DNA of 58,285 nt, from assembly GCA_003695915.1 (NCBI GenBank), contig RFGF01000034.1, positions 1 to 58,285 of the forward strand, given 5' to 3'. The notes under the pieces were generated by a model, which saw only the letters and a list, made by a program, of their open reading frames with translations, was not told the origin of the DNA and searched no databases. The position numbers and the translations under genes are program-made. Position 1 is the first letter of the stretch. Each line of letters begins with the position of its first letter. Of the stretch, positions 27,579 through 36,507 are shown piece after piece. This DNA is from Nitrospirota bacterium. Lineage in GTDB: Bacteria; Nitrospirota; Nitrospiria; Nitrospirales; UBA8639.

Positions 27579-27851
27579 TTAATGTCGATAATCTTTGAAT
27601 TCTGCTGTGGCATCTGGAAGCTTGAAGAATGCACGCATTTGTTGCTTGAGCGTGTTACGGGCATTTTCGTCGCCGAGATTGAGACGATATTCATTGATCA
27701 CCATCGTTTTCACCCCGCCTGGGCGATTCCATTCGTTCCAACATTCTTGACACACGTGATCTTTGATTTCTTCCTCCATTTTTCCGAGAAACAAATTCTC
27801 TGTCATCCGTTCGGCCGTCTTGCCGCACCGCAAGCAATGAATCTCGGGCAT
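27579..27851 (-). CDS. YggX-like Fe(II)-trafficking protein
   Basis: 90 residues. It aligns in style with YggX: IHCLRCGKTAERM at the N-terminus, HVCQECWNEW in the middle, then MVINEYRLNLGDENARNTLKQQM, the conserved 'INE..LN......L..xM..F' helix pair. Unlike E. coli YggX, it has two CxxC pairs (CLRC, CQEC), which suggests bound zinc or iron. AAGGAGGTGGCC precedes the ATG at 27851. A role in protecting Fe-S clusters is inferred from the family. Confidence 0.8.
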   Translation of the reverse strand: MPEIHCLRCGKTAERMTENLFLGKMEEEIKDHVCQECWNEWNRPGGVKTMVINEYRLNLGDENARNTLKQQMRAFFKLPDATAEFKDYRH

Positions 27852-28073
27852 GGCCACCTCCTTGTCGTTATCAAGCCCTCAATTTGGTACATTTCCGAAA
27901 TGTATGCGAGCCTTGGCGATACGGCCGCCATCCTATCACAGGTTCACCGGGAGGGAAAAGACGTGCGCATCCCTCGTCGCGGTAGGTCTGCTTCGATCGG
28001 ATTGAGATCCTCGCCGTGTCGAATGTCCGATAATGTCTAATATTGGAGAACAGCGGTAAGCTTACAGTTATCG

Positions 28074-29066
28074 ATGTCTCTTGATGAAACGGAACAGACT
28101 CGCATGAGGGAACGTTTAGTTGTTGGCATTGATATCGGAACTCTCACGTGTCGATTGCTAGTGGCTACCGTAACATCCAATGGCGAGATCATCCCTGTTC
28201 AGACTGACCGACGGATCCTTCGCTTGGGCGAAGGAGTGGATAAGAGCAAGCGACTGACCCTGTCGGCAATGGCCAGAGTGATCGAGACGCTTCGAGCCTG
28301 GCGCAACGACTTGGCTCGATACCCCGTGGTGGCGACGATGGTTGTCGCGACCAGTGCAGTGCGAGAGGCCGAGAATCAGCACGAATTTTTGGAGTTGGTG
28401 CGAAAGGCCACCGATTTTGAAATAGAGGTGTTAACGGGAGCGAAGGAAGCTGAATATACGTTAAGGGGAATCCGTGCAGGTTTGCCTGTGGAGGTGAAAC
28501 AGTTTATCGGACTGGATATCGGAGGTGGGAGCACAGAATTCATGCGCGCTTGCGACCATGAAAGGCCCAGCCTGTGCTCAATCGACGTCGGGGTCGTCAG
28601 AATGACCGAGCGGTTTTTGCAGTCCGATCCGCCCACGAAAGCGGCCATTGGGCAACTAGAGCATCTCGTTCGAAAAGAAGTGGAACGCATTGGGGGTGAT
28701 TTTTGCTGGACTCCGGAGACTACGCTGGTAGGGACCGCGGGCACCATTACCACGTTGGCGGCATTGGTTCAACGATTAACCGATTATGATCCTTCCAAAA
28801 TCCACAGCTTTGTCCTCGACCTTGCCACGGTCCGAGAATGGGACCAGCGTCTCCGTACGAGCACCCGATCGAGCAGACGGGCGCTTCCGGGACTAGAAGC
28901 CGGACGCGAGGATGTGATTGTCACAGGGACGATTCTTCTTCGCGTCATAATGGAACAGCTTGGATTCGATCGATGCGTGGTCAGTGAATACGGCCTGCGG
29001 GAAGGAATCGTATGGGAAGCCGCTCGACGAGTTCGCGAGAACGGAGAGCAGCAAGAATTTACTTGA
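28074..29066 (+). CDS. Ppx/GppA family phosphatase
   Basis: Exopolyphosphatase / guanosine pentaphosphate phosphatase type, 330 residues, actin-like ATPase fold. Phosphate-binding loops VGIDIGTLTCRLLVA (about 16-30) and FIGLDIGGGSTEFM (about 143-156), then VGTAGTITTLAAL near 220 and YGLREGIVWEA near the end. It lacks the C-terminal HD domain, so it is the short form. It likely degrades polyphosphate or pppGpp. It faces the opposite way from the YggX-like gene. Confidence 0.9.
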   Translation: MSLDETEQTRMRERLVVGIDIGTLTCRLLVATVTSNGEIIPVQTDRRILRLGEGVDKSKRLTLSAMARVIETLRAWRNDLARYPVVATMVVATSAVREAENQHEFLELVRKATDFEIEVLTGAKEAEYTLRGIRAGLPVEVKQFIGLDIGGGSTEFMRACDHERPSLCSIDVGVVRMTERFLQSDPPTKAAIGQLEHLVRKEVERIGGDFCWTPETTLVGTAGTITTLAALVQRLTDYDPSKIHSFVLDLATVREWDQRLRTSTRSSRRALPGLEAGREDVIVTGTILLRVIMEQLGFDRCVVSEYGLREGIVWEAARRVRENGEQQEFT

Positions 29067-29100
29067 ACCGCCTCACGCTCAATCTTGATGACGAGTTGCT

Positions 29101-30612
29101 CTATCGTTGTTGGTACCAGCGAAATCCCTTCGTTTCACGATACACTGGTCGTTGAATCATGCCGCCCGGTTTTTCGAGCATCAAGACTTTGAAGTCCCAT
29201 AAGCCGAACCATGCCGGATCGAGAACGCGATGGTAATGGAGGCCAGTGAGCTTGGGAAGCATGGTGCCCAGTGCCTCCTGGAGTTCATCGTGTGTGTAGG
29301 CACGCACGGAAAATGGGGTATCGAGAGCCTCGCAAAATCGTCGGATGGCATATGCGGCACCGGTGCAGAGAACCTGCATGTCCCCGCGAATAGCGAGCAG
29401 TTGAGGAAGCGCGCAATATTGCTCTCGGAATCCCAACCATCGGGCTGCATGCCGAAGATGACTGAATTGCACTTCATATTCGGTGTGCCCGGGCAATTTC
29501 ACCGGGGCCGGCCAGCCTGTTTCGATGCCGAACTCAATCAGCAGTGCCTTGCCGCCTGGTTTGAGCACGCGCCAAATTTCCATGAGGAATCGCAAGGCCC
29601 CTTCGTTGAGTATCACCGTTTCGGGAACGGGGGTGTCGAGCGGCAGCCGAAGATGGCGGATCAAGTCTAAAGCCCGTTGATGCCGAGCCTGTTGGCTAGT
29701 GCCCGAAGTCAGTTCTTCAACCGTGAGATGAACGGGCGTCATGTCGGCGAGATTTTCATTGTCGATCAGGAGATCGACCGAGGCATCGGCCAGAGGAAGC
29801 TCTTCGGCATTGGCCTGAATCGCCGTGGCTGCCCAGCCGGCTTCTCGAGCCAGTCGCGTTTGCGACTCTAAAAAGGGCCCAGTAATGTCGAGAAACGTAT
29901 AGGCAATGGCACGGCGTTCTTGAGGAGAAAATTCCTGGGCCAGTTCTTTCGACACGTACCCTAAGCCGCCCCCGACTTCGACAATCCGTTTTGGTCTGGG
30001 ATGAAACCAGCCCATCTCGCGCAACGCTTTGCCCAACATGCGTCCGTACGTCAGACCATGAAGGGCCGCACTCGGCTCTCGAAAGAGATGGGAAACGGTG
30101 GTTTCGATGATTTCGAAATGCCCGTGTTGTTCATGGATGCCATGGAGGTGAAAGTCCGAGAGGTGGCGTTCGTGTTCTTGCGGCGCGTTTTGATGCCAAC
30201 GTTCGCGAATACGTTGGAGCAAGAGATCCCATCGGGCTTCCGCACTATGCCCGGTTGGCGGTTCTGTCCCGTAATAGCAGAGGGAATAGGATGGCAGAGC
30301 CCAATGCTCCAAATGCCATCGACCCGTTTCCCCAGTAGGGCTGCACACCCATTTGCCAAATTGACTCATCAGCGCGCCAACCGTTTTCGTTCCGTCCATT
30401 GCGGCGAGCAAGGCGGCACCCATGCGATTGAGTTTAATGATGGGAAGCTCCTCGTCTAACGGACAAACCCACCATTCCTCTGACCCATGCTGATACACCA
30501 CCAAATCGGGCATGCGCCAGGCTCGACAGTTCAAGACTTCCCCTTCGAGGCTCAGAGGAGCTGAGTTGTCGGGGAGCGAGGTAAGAAATGTCGACGGGGA
30601 TGACTCAGCCAT
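29101..30612 (-). CDS. PqqD-like domain fused to MidA-like methyltransferase
   Basis: 503 residues. Residues about 30-75 (IKLNRMGAALLAAMDGTKTV) match the PqqD pattern 'LN..G..il...dG..Tv'. Residues about 205-480 form a class I SAM methyltransferase: IVEVGGGLGYVSKELA (motif I), LIDNENLAD, GKALLIEFG and HTEYEVQFSHLRHAARWLGF. The last resembles the 'TA..DF..L...A...G' element of MidA/NDUFAF7 arginine methyltransferases. The central 120 residues are unassigned. The substrate is unknown; a protein or peptide substrate is plausible. Confidence 0.65.
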   Translation of the reverse strand: MAESSPSTFLTSLPDNSAPLSLEGEVLNCRAWRMPDLVVYQHGSEEWWVCPLDEELPIIKLNRMGAALLAAMDGTKTVGALMSQFGKWVCSPTGETGRWHLEHWALPSYSLCYYGTEPPTGHSAEARWDLLLQRIRERWHQNAPQEHERHLSDFHLHGIHEQHGHFEIIETTVSHLFREPSAALHGLTYGRMLGKALREMGWFHPRPKRIVEVGGGLGYVSKELAQEFSPQERRAIAYTFLDITGPFLESQTRLAREAGWAATAIQANAEELPLADASVDLLIDNENLADMTPVHLTVEELTSGTSQQARHQRALDLIRHLRLPLDTPVPETVILNEGALRFLMEIWRVLKPGGKALLIEFGIETGWPAPVKLPGHTEYEVQFSHLRHAARWLGFREQYCALPQLLAIRGDMQVLCTGAAYAIRRFCEALDTPFSVRAYTHDELQEALGTMLPKLTGLHYHRVLDPAWFGLWDFKVLMLEKPGGMIQRPVYRETKGFRWYQQR

Positions 30613-30807
30613 GCAATTCGGTCAAGAAGATAATGGGCGAGAACGGGCGGGTCGCTGCATGATATCTCATAATAGAGAGCGAAATCTAAGTTCAAAGATT
30701 ATCGCAAATTGAAAAAGCCGTGCAACGCTCTTGAGGGAGCTCCATGTTTTGCTCCCAGAGCGCTTGGTTCGGTGAAGGTGCGATAGACCGGATGTGATGG
30801 CTTCTGC

Positions 30808-31551
30808 TTATCCGGGTTTTTGGGCGAGGATGCTAGCATACACAGCCTGCCCGTCATCGACGAGCTGATAGCGCAGGATGACGAAATCGTCGAACCATTT
30901 GAGCAGCTCATTGGGCTTGAGCAAATAGTCTTGCGGAAACCGGGGTCGATATTTGTGATGGTCCTGTGTATAGGTTTCCATGACGATCATGCCCCCTGGC
31001 TTGAGCGCCGCTTTCATTTTGGGAATCAAATCGCGCTGCAAATAATACGTACAGACAATCACGTCATAGGTCTTGGCTGGAAGGCGATAGCTTTCCAAAT
31101 CTGCCGCAATCGTTTTGATGCTGACTCCTCGTTCTCTAGCCAGCGCTTTGGCTTTTTTCAGACCCTCTTCCGAAATGTCGATGGCCGTGATGTCCAACCC
31201 CAGTGTGGCTAAAAATACCGCATTTCGTCCTTCTCCGGCGGCAAGATCGAGTGCCTGTCCTCGTTTAGGCAACAGATCCGATACTTCTTTTAAAAAAGGG
31301 ATCGGGTCTTTGCCAAAGATGTAGTCTTCCGTTTGATATTTCCGGTCCCATCGCGCTTTATCCTGCGGTGCCGCCTCGGCGACTGGCGCAGGGAGAAGCG
31401 CCGCCACGCCTAGAAGAAAAATGATAAGGACAAGCCCAGACTGGCGATTCCGAGGCAGGATATGGGAAGGGCCGGAACGATGGTGGGGGAATCGGCTCAT
31501 GGATAAAAGCTTCAATTTAGACATACTTTTGACGCCCCGATATAGACCCAT
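30808..31551 (-). CDS. Methyltransferase with N-terminal signal or anchor
   Basis: 247 residues. Residues about 39-62 (SGLVLIIFLLGVAALLPAPVA) followed by AEAA form a signal peptide or N-terminal anchor. The rest is a complete class I SAM methyltransferase of the TehB/thiopurine type: WDRKYQTEDYIFGKDP, ALDLAAGEGRNAVFLA (motif I), ITAIDISEEGLKKAKALA, VIVCTYYLQRDLI and LKPGGMIVMETYT. Start uncertain (31551, 31524, 31500), but all keep the hydrophobic segment. SAM is cytosolic, so an exported enzyme would be odd; a membrane-anchored cytosolic enzyme is also possible. Confidence 0.75.
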   Translation of the reverse strand: MGLYRGVKSMSKLKLLSMSRFPHHRSGPSHILPRNRQSGLVLIIFLLGVAALLPAPVAEAAPQDKARWDRKYQTEDYIFGKDPIPFLKEVSDLLPKRGQALDLAAGEGRNAVFLATLGLDITAIDISEEGLKKAKALARERGVSIKTIAADLESYRLPAKTYDVIVCTYYLQRDLIPKMKAALKPGGMIVMETYTQDHHKYRPRFPQDYLLKPNELLKWFDDFVILRYQLVDDGQAVYASILAQKPG

Positions 31552-31917
31552 GTTGCAGTTGAACGCAATTCTTTTCGCATGATTTCACATGATGCTCCTT
31601 TTTGCACAGGGTTGTCGAGACTCGATCATCGTAAAAGAGTCCGACACTGAGCTATTCCGCCGAGTTCACCTTATCCCTTATTTGTTCAATAGGTTAGGTA
31701 ATTAGCTTCACAAATACCCTGCGAACGTCGAGATATTTTACATTTTTCTTCCTTTACGATGGCCGAGCTCGATACAGAATCGAGGATCGTTGATGTTGGT
31801 TGTTTTCCCATGCTGCTCGTTATTTTCCCACATTCGCCTGGCCTGGGCTTTGCTTTCTTGGAGAATGACTCTCGACCATCGTCGGTTATGAATTACTTCA
31901 ACAAGGAGGAATTAGTC
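31552..31917. other. Divergent spacer with sigma-54-like promoter
   Basis: 366 bases between the anchored methyltransferase and the PEP-CTERM gene. No gene is seen; in-frame codons upstream of 31918 look non-coding. It contains the sigma-54-type element given separately. Confidence 0.5.
31839..31854 (+). promoter_or_regulatory. Sigma-54-type -24/-12 promoter
   Basis: TGGCCTGGGCTTTGCT matches the sigma-54 consensus TGGCAC-N5-TTGCW at 9 of 11 fixed positions, with the invariant GG and GC at the correct spacing. It lies 64 bases before the PEP-CTERM gene's ATG. Sigma-54/PrsR control of PEP-CTERM genes is known in other bacteria. Confidence 0.6.
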
Positions 31918-32631
31918 ATGAATGGTCAAAGAAGAACGAACAGGCAATCGAAATGGTTGGCAGTGGGAGCCTGTGCTGCCCTGATCTTTTTAGGGCTCCA
32001 CACGAGCGCCCATGCGCTGTCGATCAAAATTAGCGACGGTATAGCAACTCCTATTGAAGTGACAGATGGAGGGGTCGGAGACATCATGAGTCAAACCGGC
32101 GCTGTGGGTTGGAGCGGGAGTATTGGGGTGTTCACCCTCAACGTGACAGTTGGGCAATCGGATCCTCTTCTTGGTGCCGTCGATGCGCCGGCCTTGCACT
32201 TGACGTCGGTTCACACGTCGTCGGCTCCTGGATCGTTAACGATTATGTTGACCGATACCGATTTTACGCTGCCTTTGGCTGCGGGACTCGATTCATTCGT
32301 TTCAGCCATTGGAGGGACGGGAGGAACGGTCACATCGTTTAAGACCTATTTCGATACCAGCAATACACCATTCGGAACTGGAACGTTGTTGGCAGATTTG
32401 GGGCCCTATGCCGGTGCCAGCTTTGCCGGACAAAGCTCAATAGGGCTCTTGCCGCCTAGCTCTCCGTATTCCTTGACGATGATAGCCAGCATTTCGCATA
32501 GCGGAATCAGCACGACGAGTGTCGATGCGCAATTGGCTGCTGTCCCTGAGCCGTCTACGGTGCTGTTGTTGGGCTCAGGGTTGGCTGGCTTGGCCTGGTG
32601 GCGCCATCGCAAAGCTCAGGCTGTGCAATAA
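31918..32631 (+). CDS. PEP-CTERM-sorted extracellular protein
   Basis: 237 residues, exported and then anchored or processed by an exosortase. Signal peptide at residues 1-35 (WLAVGACAALIFLGLHTSAHA). The mature part is Ser/Thr/Gly-rich beta structure. The C-terminus has the full sorting signal: VPEPSTVLLLGSGLAGLAWW, then RHRKAQ. AAGGAGGAATTAGTC fixes the ATG at 31918. No exosortase is in the window. A strong terminator follows, so it is monocistronic. PEP-CTERM proteins generally act in extracellular matrix or floc formation. Confidence 0.92.
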   Translation: MNGQRRTNRQSKWLAVGACAALIFLGLHTSAHALSIKISDGIATPIEVTDGGVGDIMSQTGAVGWSGSIGVFTLNVTVGQSDPLLGAVDAPALHLTSVHTSSAPGSLTIMLTDTDFTLPLAAGLDSFVSAIGGTGGTVTSFKTYFDTSNTPFGTGTLLADLGPYAGASFAGQSSIGLLPPSSPYSLTMIASISHSGISTTSVDAQLAAVPEPSTVLLLGSGLAGLAWWRHRKAQAVQ

Positions 32632-32660
32632 CTTCGAGGTCCGACAACTCTTGCTGAAGC

Positions 32661-32705
32661 AAGGCCGACCCGGCATGGCGCCGGGTCGGCCTTGTTGCAT
32701 TTCTT
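32661..32705 (+). terminator. Terminator of the PEP-CTERM gene
   Basis: A perfect 14-bp stem (32661-32674 with 32680-32693), a 5-base loop and a following T-rich run (TTGTTGCATTTCTTT). It starts 29 bases after the stop codon. Confidence 0.85.
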
Positions 32706-32839
32706 TCCCTGTCTTCCTCTGGGCATTGCTTTCTCATTTGCTGTAACATTTTGGACCGAGTCCGGACTTTGAGGCATGATCTCGAAGACGACCTTGTTGA
32801 GAGCGATGTCCATCATTCACGAACCACTGAGGGGAAGCT

Positions 32840-34042
32840 ATGGAGAATAATCAGATTACGCAGGCTGTCCGTGAGCGATATGCCAAAGCCGTGACAACGG
32901 GAGAGGCCATGTGCTGTCCGAGCGGCTACGACTTCGACGAACTCCGCACGTTTATTCCAGATGAGGTCCTTCAGGTGTCATATGGGTGCGGGACTCCGGT
33001 GGGGCTCACGACTGTTCAACCTGGCGAAACGGTTCTGGATATCGGCTCGGGAGGCGGGATCGACTGCTTTGAGGCTTCCCGCCGAGTGGGACCGACCGGA
33101 CGGGTGATCGGGATCGACATGACGGACGAAATGCTGGCGCTGGCCCGGGCCCAGGCTCCAACAGTGGCGAAAAACCTTGGGTACCCGCAGCCCAACGTGG
33201 AATTTCGAAAAGGCTACGCCGATGCGATGCCCGTGGAAGATGAGAGCGTGGACTTGATCATTTCCAATTGCGTGATCAACTTGGCGCCGGACAAGCTAGC
33301 CGTCTTCCGAGAAATGTATCGGGTGCTGCGTCCCGGGGGGCGGTTTACCGTTTCCGATATTGTGGCCGATCAACCCGTGCCCAAATATTTGATCCACGAT
33401 CCCGTCAAGTGGGGTGATTGTTTGTCCGGCTCGCTTCCTATTGGCGATTATTGGCAGGGACTCAGGACCGCTGGCTTTCGGGGTGTTCATCAGGTGAATG
33501 CCGTTCCCTGGCGGGTCATCGACGGGATCCATTTTTTCTCGATCACGGTGGCGGGATACAAATGTTCTTCCGATTCGTCACCCATGGAGGATGCTGCCCA
33601 TCTGTCGCGGTACGCGACTTTGGTTGGCCCTTTTAGCCAAGTCGTGGCTGAGGACGGTCACCAGTTCGTCCGCGGCGTGCCGACGGCTATCGACAGTAGA
33701 ACCGCTGTCTTGTTCCAACGCGAATGTTATCGTCGACATTTTCTCCTTACCGAGGATCCTTGTGCGCTCTCTCCCGACGATCCGCAATGGTCGGCGATCC
33801 TGCCCGAGCCGGGGCCCTGTTTGTGGAAGGGAGACTTTGCCGTGTTCACGGGGCCATTTTTCGAAGCGATGGATGATGACGATCATGTGTTTCGCTCTGG
33901 AGAACCGGTGGAAATTTGTTCAAAGACCAGGAATGTCCTGAGCCATGAGGGGTATCGCGATGGGTTTCTCATTTTCAATCGTGCCGGAGACAGAGCTTCG
34001 GTCACTGAAGCGTCTTGCAATTCCAATGGACAGTGCTGTTGA
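32840..34042 (+). CDS. arsM: Arsenite methyltransferase (ArsM-like) with C-terminal extension
   Basis: SAM-dependent methylation of trivalent arsenic. Conserved cysteines are all present: Cys25-Cys26 (CCPSG), Cys50 (YGCGTP), Cys144 (ISNCVINL) and Cys194 (GDCLSG); the last two match the As(III)-binding pair of characterised ArsM proteins. SAM motif [12 protein letters not shown] at 65-76. After about residue 240 an extra 160-residue domain follows, rich in Cys and ending NSNGQCC; its role is unknown. It is followed by arsS, so the product probably feeds arsenosugar synthesis. A palindrome (AGTCCGGACT, 32759-32768) lies upstream. Confidence 0.88.
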   Translation: MENNQITQAVRERYAKAVTTGEAMCCPSGYDFDELRTFIPDEVLQVSYGCGTPVGLTTVQPGETVLDIGSGGGIDCFEASRRVGPTGRVIGIDMTDEMLALARAQAPTVAKNLGYPQPNVEFRKGYADAMPVEDESVDLIISNCVINLAPDKLAVFREMYRVLRPGGRFTVSDIVADQPVPKYLIHDPVKWGDCLSGSLPIGDYWQGLRTAGFRGVHQVNAVPWRVIDGIHFFSITVAGYKCSSDSSPMEDAAHLSRYATLVGPFSQVVAEDGHQFVRGVPTAIDSRTAVLFQRECYRRHFLLTEDPCALSPDDPQWSAILPEPGPCLWKGDFAVFTGPFFEAMDDDDHVFRSGEPVEICSKTRNVLSHEGYRDGFLIFNRAGDRASVTEASCNSNGQCC

Positions 34043-34061
34043 AAAGTCGTGATCATGCGGG

Positions 34062-35144
34062 ATGGTGTATGTTGATGCTCGTATGTCGCCAGACGACGAA
34101 AGGCAATGTGTTGTCATGAAACCGTTACCCATGACTCCGCTCGCGGTTTCCGCGCATCACACATCGCGCGCAGATGGGCGATGGCAAGGATTTTCTGATA
34201 CCTTGCTCCGCCACGGGCTTGACCCACTCATCGCTGAGTCGATTCGCATTCTTCAGGTCAATGTCGGCAAAGTGTGCAATCAGACCTGCGTACATTGTCA
34301 TGTAGATGCTGGGCCGCACCGGTCGGAACTGATGAGTTGGGAGACGATGACGCTGGTCCTCGACGCGATTCGCCGGACGCCTTCGATCACCACGGTGGAT
34401 ATTACTGGTGGTGCTCCCGAAATGAATCCCCATTTCGAAAAACTGGTGCGCGCATGCCGCGACTTGGGTCGCCATGTCATCGATCGATGCAATTTGACGG
34501 TCTTTTTTGTGAAGGGCAAGGAGCATGTGCCGCAATTTTTGGCCGAACATCGCGTGGAGATTGTCGCCTCGCTTCCTTGTTATCTCGAAGAAAATGTGGA
34601 TGAACAGCGTGGGCGCGGAGTCTTCAAACGGAGCCTGCTGGCCCTGGAGCAGTTGAACAGGCTAGGGTATGGTATAGAAGGGACAGGATTAATCCTTAAT
34701 CTCGTCTATAACCCGATCGGTCCACGTCTGCCGCCGGATCAAACGACCCTGGAAGAAGAGTACAAAGCTGAATTATGGACTCGATATGGCATTCTGTTTA
34801 ATCGTCTCTACACGATCACGAACATGCCCATTAACCGCTTTCTGGACGAGCTGGTCTCTTCGAATCGACTCGGGGCCTACATGAACGAGCTCGTCAATAG
34901 CTTCAATCCTGCGGCGGTGGCAGGTGTGATGTGTCGTTCGTTAGTGAACGTAGGATGGGATGGTCGTCTGTATGACTGCGATTTCAACCAAATGCTCGAT
35001 TTGCCGCTCGCTGCTCCGTCTCCGCAGACGATTGCCGAGTTTGATGCATCCGGACTTGCTTCCCGTCGAATTCGGACGGGCGAGCATTGCTTGGGATGTA
35101 CGGCGGGGTCCGGTTCCTCTTGCCAAGGGGCTCTTGCCTTCTAG
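34062..35144 (+). CDS. arsS: Arsenosugar biosynthesis radical SAM protein ArsS
   Basis: Radical SAM enzyme predicted to transfer an adenosyl group to dimethylarsenite. The [4Fe-4S] motif CNQTCVHCHVDAGP (CxxxCxxC) is near residue 72 of the longest frame. ITGGAPEMNP follows, and the DUF3641-type C-terminal half ends with CDFNQMLDLPL and then EHCLGCTAGSGSSCQGAL, the cysteine-rich tail diagnostic of ArsS. Start uncertain: 34062, 34083 or 34116 (the last gives 342 residues). The gap to arsM is 19 bases, so the two form an operon. Confidence 0.9.
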   Translation: MVYVDARMSPDDERQCVVMKPLPMTPLAVSAHHTSRADGRWQGFSDTLLRHGLDPLIAESIRILQVNVGKVCNQTCVHCHVDAGPHRSELMSWETMTLVLDAIRRTPSITTVDITGGAPEMNPHFEKLVRACRDLGRHVIDRCNLTVFFVKGKEHVPQFLAEHRVEIVASLPCYLEENVDEQRGRGVFKRSLLALEQLNRLGYGIEGTGLILNLVYNPIGPRLPPDQTTLEEEYKAELWTRYGILFNRLYTITNMPINRFLDELVSSNRLGAYMNELVNSFNPAAVAGVMCRSLVNVGWDGRLYDCDFNQMLDLPLAAPSPQTIAEFDASGLASRRIRTGEHCLGCTAGSGSSCQGALAF

Positions 35145-35179
35145 TTTCAGGTTTCGGACGGCACTGCCTCGTACTCGAT

Positions 35180-35434
35180 TCATCGGGCTCGAGACGATTC
35201 TTGCTCGAACGCACGGGCGCACTCCTCGCTGCAAAAATAATAGCGTTGCCCTCCGACATGTTCGATCACGGCCGCTCCCACCGGAATATATACTTTGCAC
35301 ACAGGATCCTGAACCATGACGTCCTTCCCCGGCAGGGCACCAGAGGCGTGTTTGAGGCGCCAATCTTGAACGGCCCGTCGAATCATGTAGAACAGGATGA
35401 TGAGAAGGACCAGGATGATAATCAATCGATACAT
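35180..35434 (-). CDS. Membrane-anchored YHS-like metal-binding protein
   Basis: 84 residues. Residues 2-19 (YRLIIILVLLIILFYMIR) are a transmembrane anchor. The soluble part has DPVCKVYIPVGAAV and GQRYYFCSEECARAF, i.e. the DPVC...YYFCSxxC arrangement of the YHS/TRASH-type metal domain, probably binding a transition metal. It is convergent with arsS. Homologues of this layout are annotated PP0621-family; function unknown. Confidence 0.82.
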   Translation of the reverse strand: MYRLIIILVLLIILFYMIRRAVQDWRLKHASGALPGKDVMVQDPVCKVYIPVGAAVIEHVGGQRYYFCSEECARAFEQESSRAR

Positions 35435-35600
35435 AGGGCTTTGTTCCGTTGGACGCTAAGACGCCGTCTCGAGACAGCAATGCGATGGCAGTATAGCGAC
35501 TCGCACCGGGTTTGGCCAACAGCGGCACTGCGTTGCTGGTTCATTTTCTCGCTTGATAGGATCATTGCTCAAACGTTTAAGATGAATCGGAAAAAATCCA

Positions 35601-36404
35601 ATGCGCCTGCTGATCAGTGATCATTGTTCTTGGCTGCTCCCGACTCTTCTCTTCGCGGCCTTCGTCGTCGGATGTGCATCGGGTTCGTCTGCTCTCCCAG
35701 GGACTGTCGTTGATTTAACCTATCCGTTCGATCGACAAACGATTTATTGGCCAGGAAACAAAACGTTTACTTGGGAACGCCAGCATTGGGGCATGATAGC
35801 CGAGGGGTACTGGTATGCCTCGGGAAGCTTCGCTGCCTCCGAACATGGCGGGACGCATCTGGATGCTCCGATTCACTTTGCTCCCTATGGAAGGCGGGTG
35901 CATGAAATTCCCCCGGATCAGTTCATAGGGCCAGCGGTGGTGATCGATGTTCGCCAAAAAGTTCGCGCGAATCCAGATTATGCTGTCCAAGTCAAAGATC
36001 TCGATGAATGGGAGGCGCAATATGGCCGCGTACCGAAAGGCGCGGTGGTGTTGGCTTTGACCGGATGGGGAGCCCGATGGCCGGATCGATCACGTTATTT
36101 GGGGACGACCACTCCGGAAGATCCGGCGACGTTTCATTTTCCTGGATTTTCCCCGGAAGTCGTGGAGAAGCTTGTTCGCCACCGACATATTCATGGAATC
36201 GGCATCGATACAGCCAGCATTGATACCGGACAGGCACAGCGGTTTCCAGTTCATCGGATAATAAGCGAAGCGAATCTCTATGCGCTCGAAAATGTGGCGC
36301 GCATGGAACAGCTTCCGCCACATGGCGCAACGCTGTTGGCCTTGCCGATGCTGATTCGTAATGGAACCGGTGCACCGGTCAGAATCCTCGCGATTGTTCC
36401 CTGA
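35601..36404 (+). CDS. Lipoprotein of the cyclase (kynurenine formamidase-like) family
   Basis: 267 residues. Lipoprotein signal LLFAAFVVGCASG with the lipidated Cys near 25. The catalytic domain has the metal-binding motif EHGGTHLDAPIHF (HxGTHxDxPxH), TGWGARWP, FPGFSPEVVEKL and GIGIDTASIDTG, typical of the cyclase family of Mn/Zn amide or lactone hydrolases. Most family members are cytosolic; this one should work in the periplasm or outer membrane. Substrate unknown. Confidence 0.87.
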   Translation: MRLLISDHCSWLLPTLLFAAFVVGCASGSSALPGTVVDLTYPFDRQTIYWPGNKTFTWERQHWGMIAEGYWYASGSFAASEHGGTHLDAPIHFAPYGRRVHEIPPDQFIGPAVVIDVRQKVRANPDYAVQVKDLDEWEAQYGRVPKGAVVLALTGWGARWPDRSRYLGTTTPEDPATFHFPGFSPEVVEKLVRHRHIHGIGIDTASIDTGQAQRFPVHRIISEANLYALENVARMEQLPPHGATLLALPMLIRNGTGAPVRILAIVP

Positions 36405-36507
36405 ACATCCGACCTGAAGTCTGAGCGAAAAGGGAGAGGCAGTCGAGTCAACATGGAAACACTTGATTAAGAGCGGTCGAAGGAATGGAGAAGGAGGTGT
36501 AACATTC

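Noticed and set aside
27147-28040. 297-codon plus-strand ORF
   Set aside because: Runs antisense through YqgE and the YggX-like gene, both solid; composition is not protein-like.
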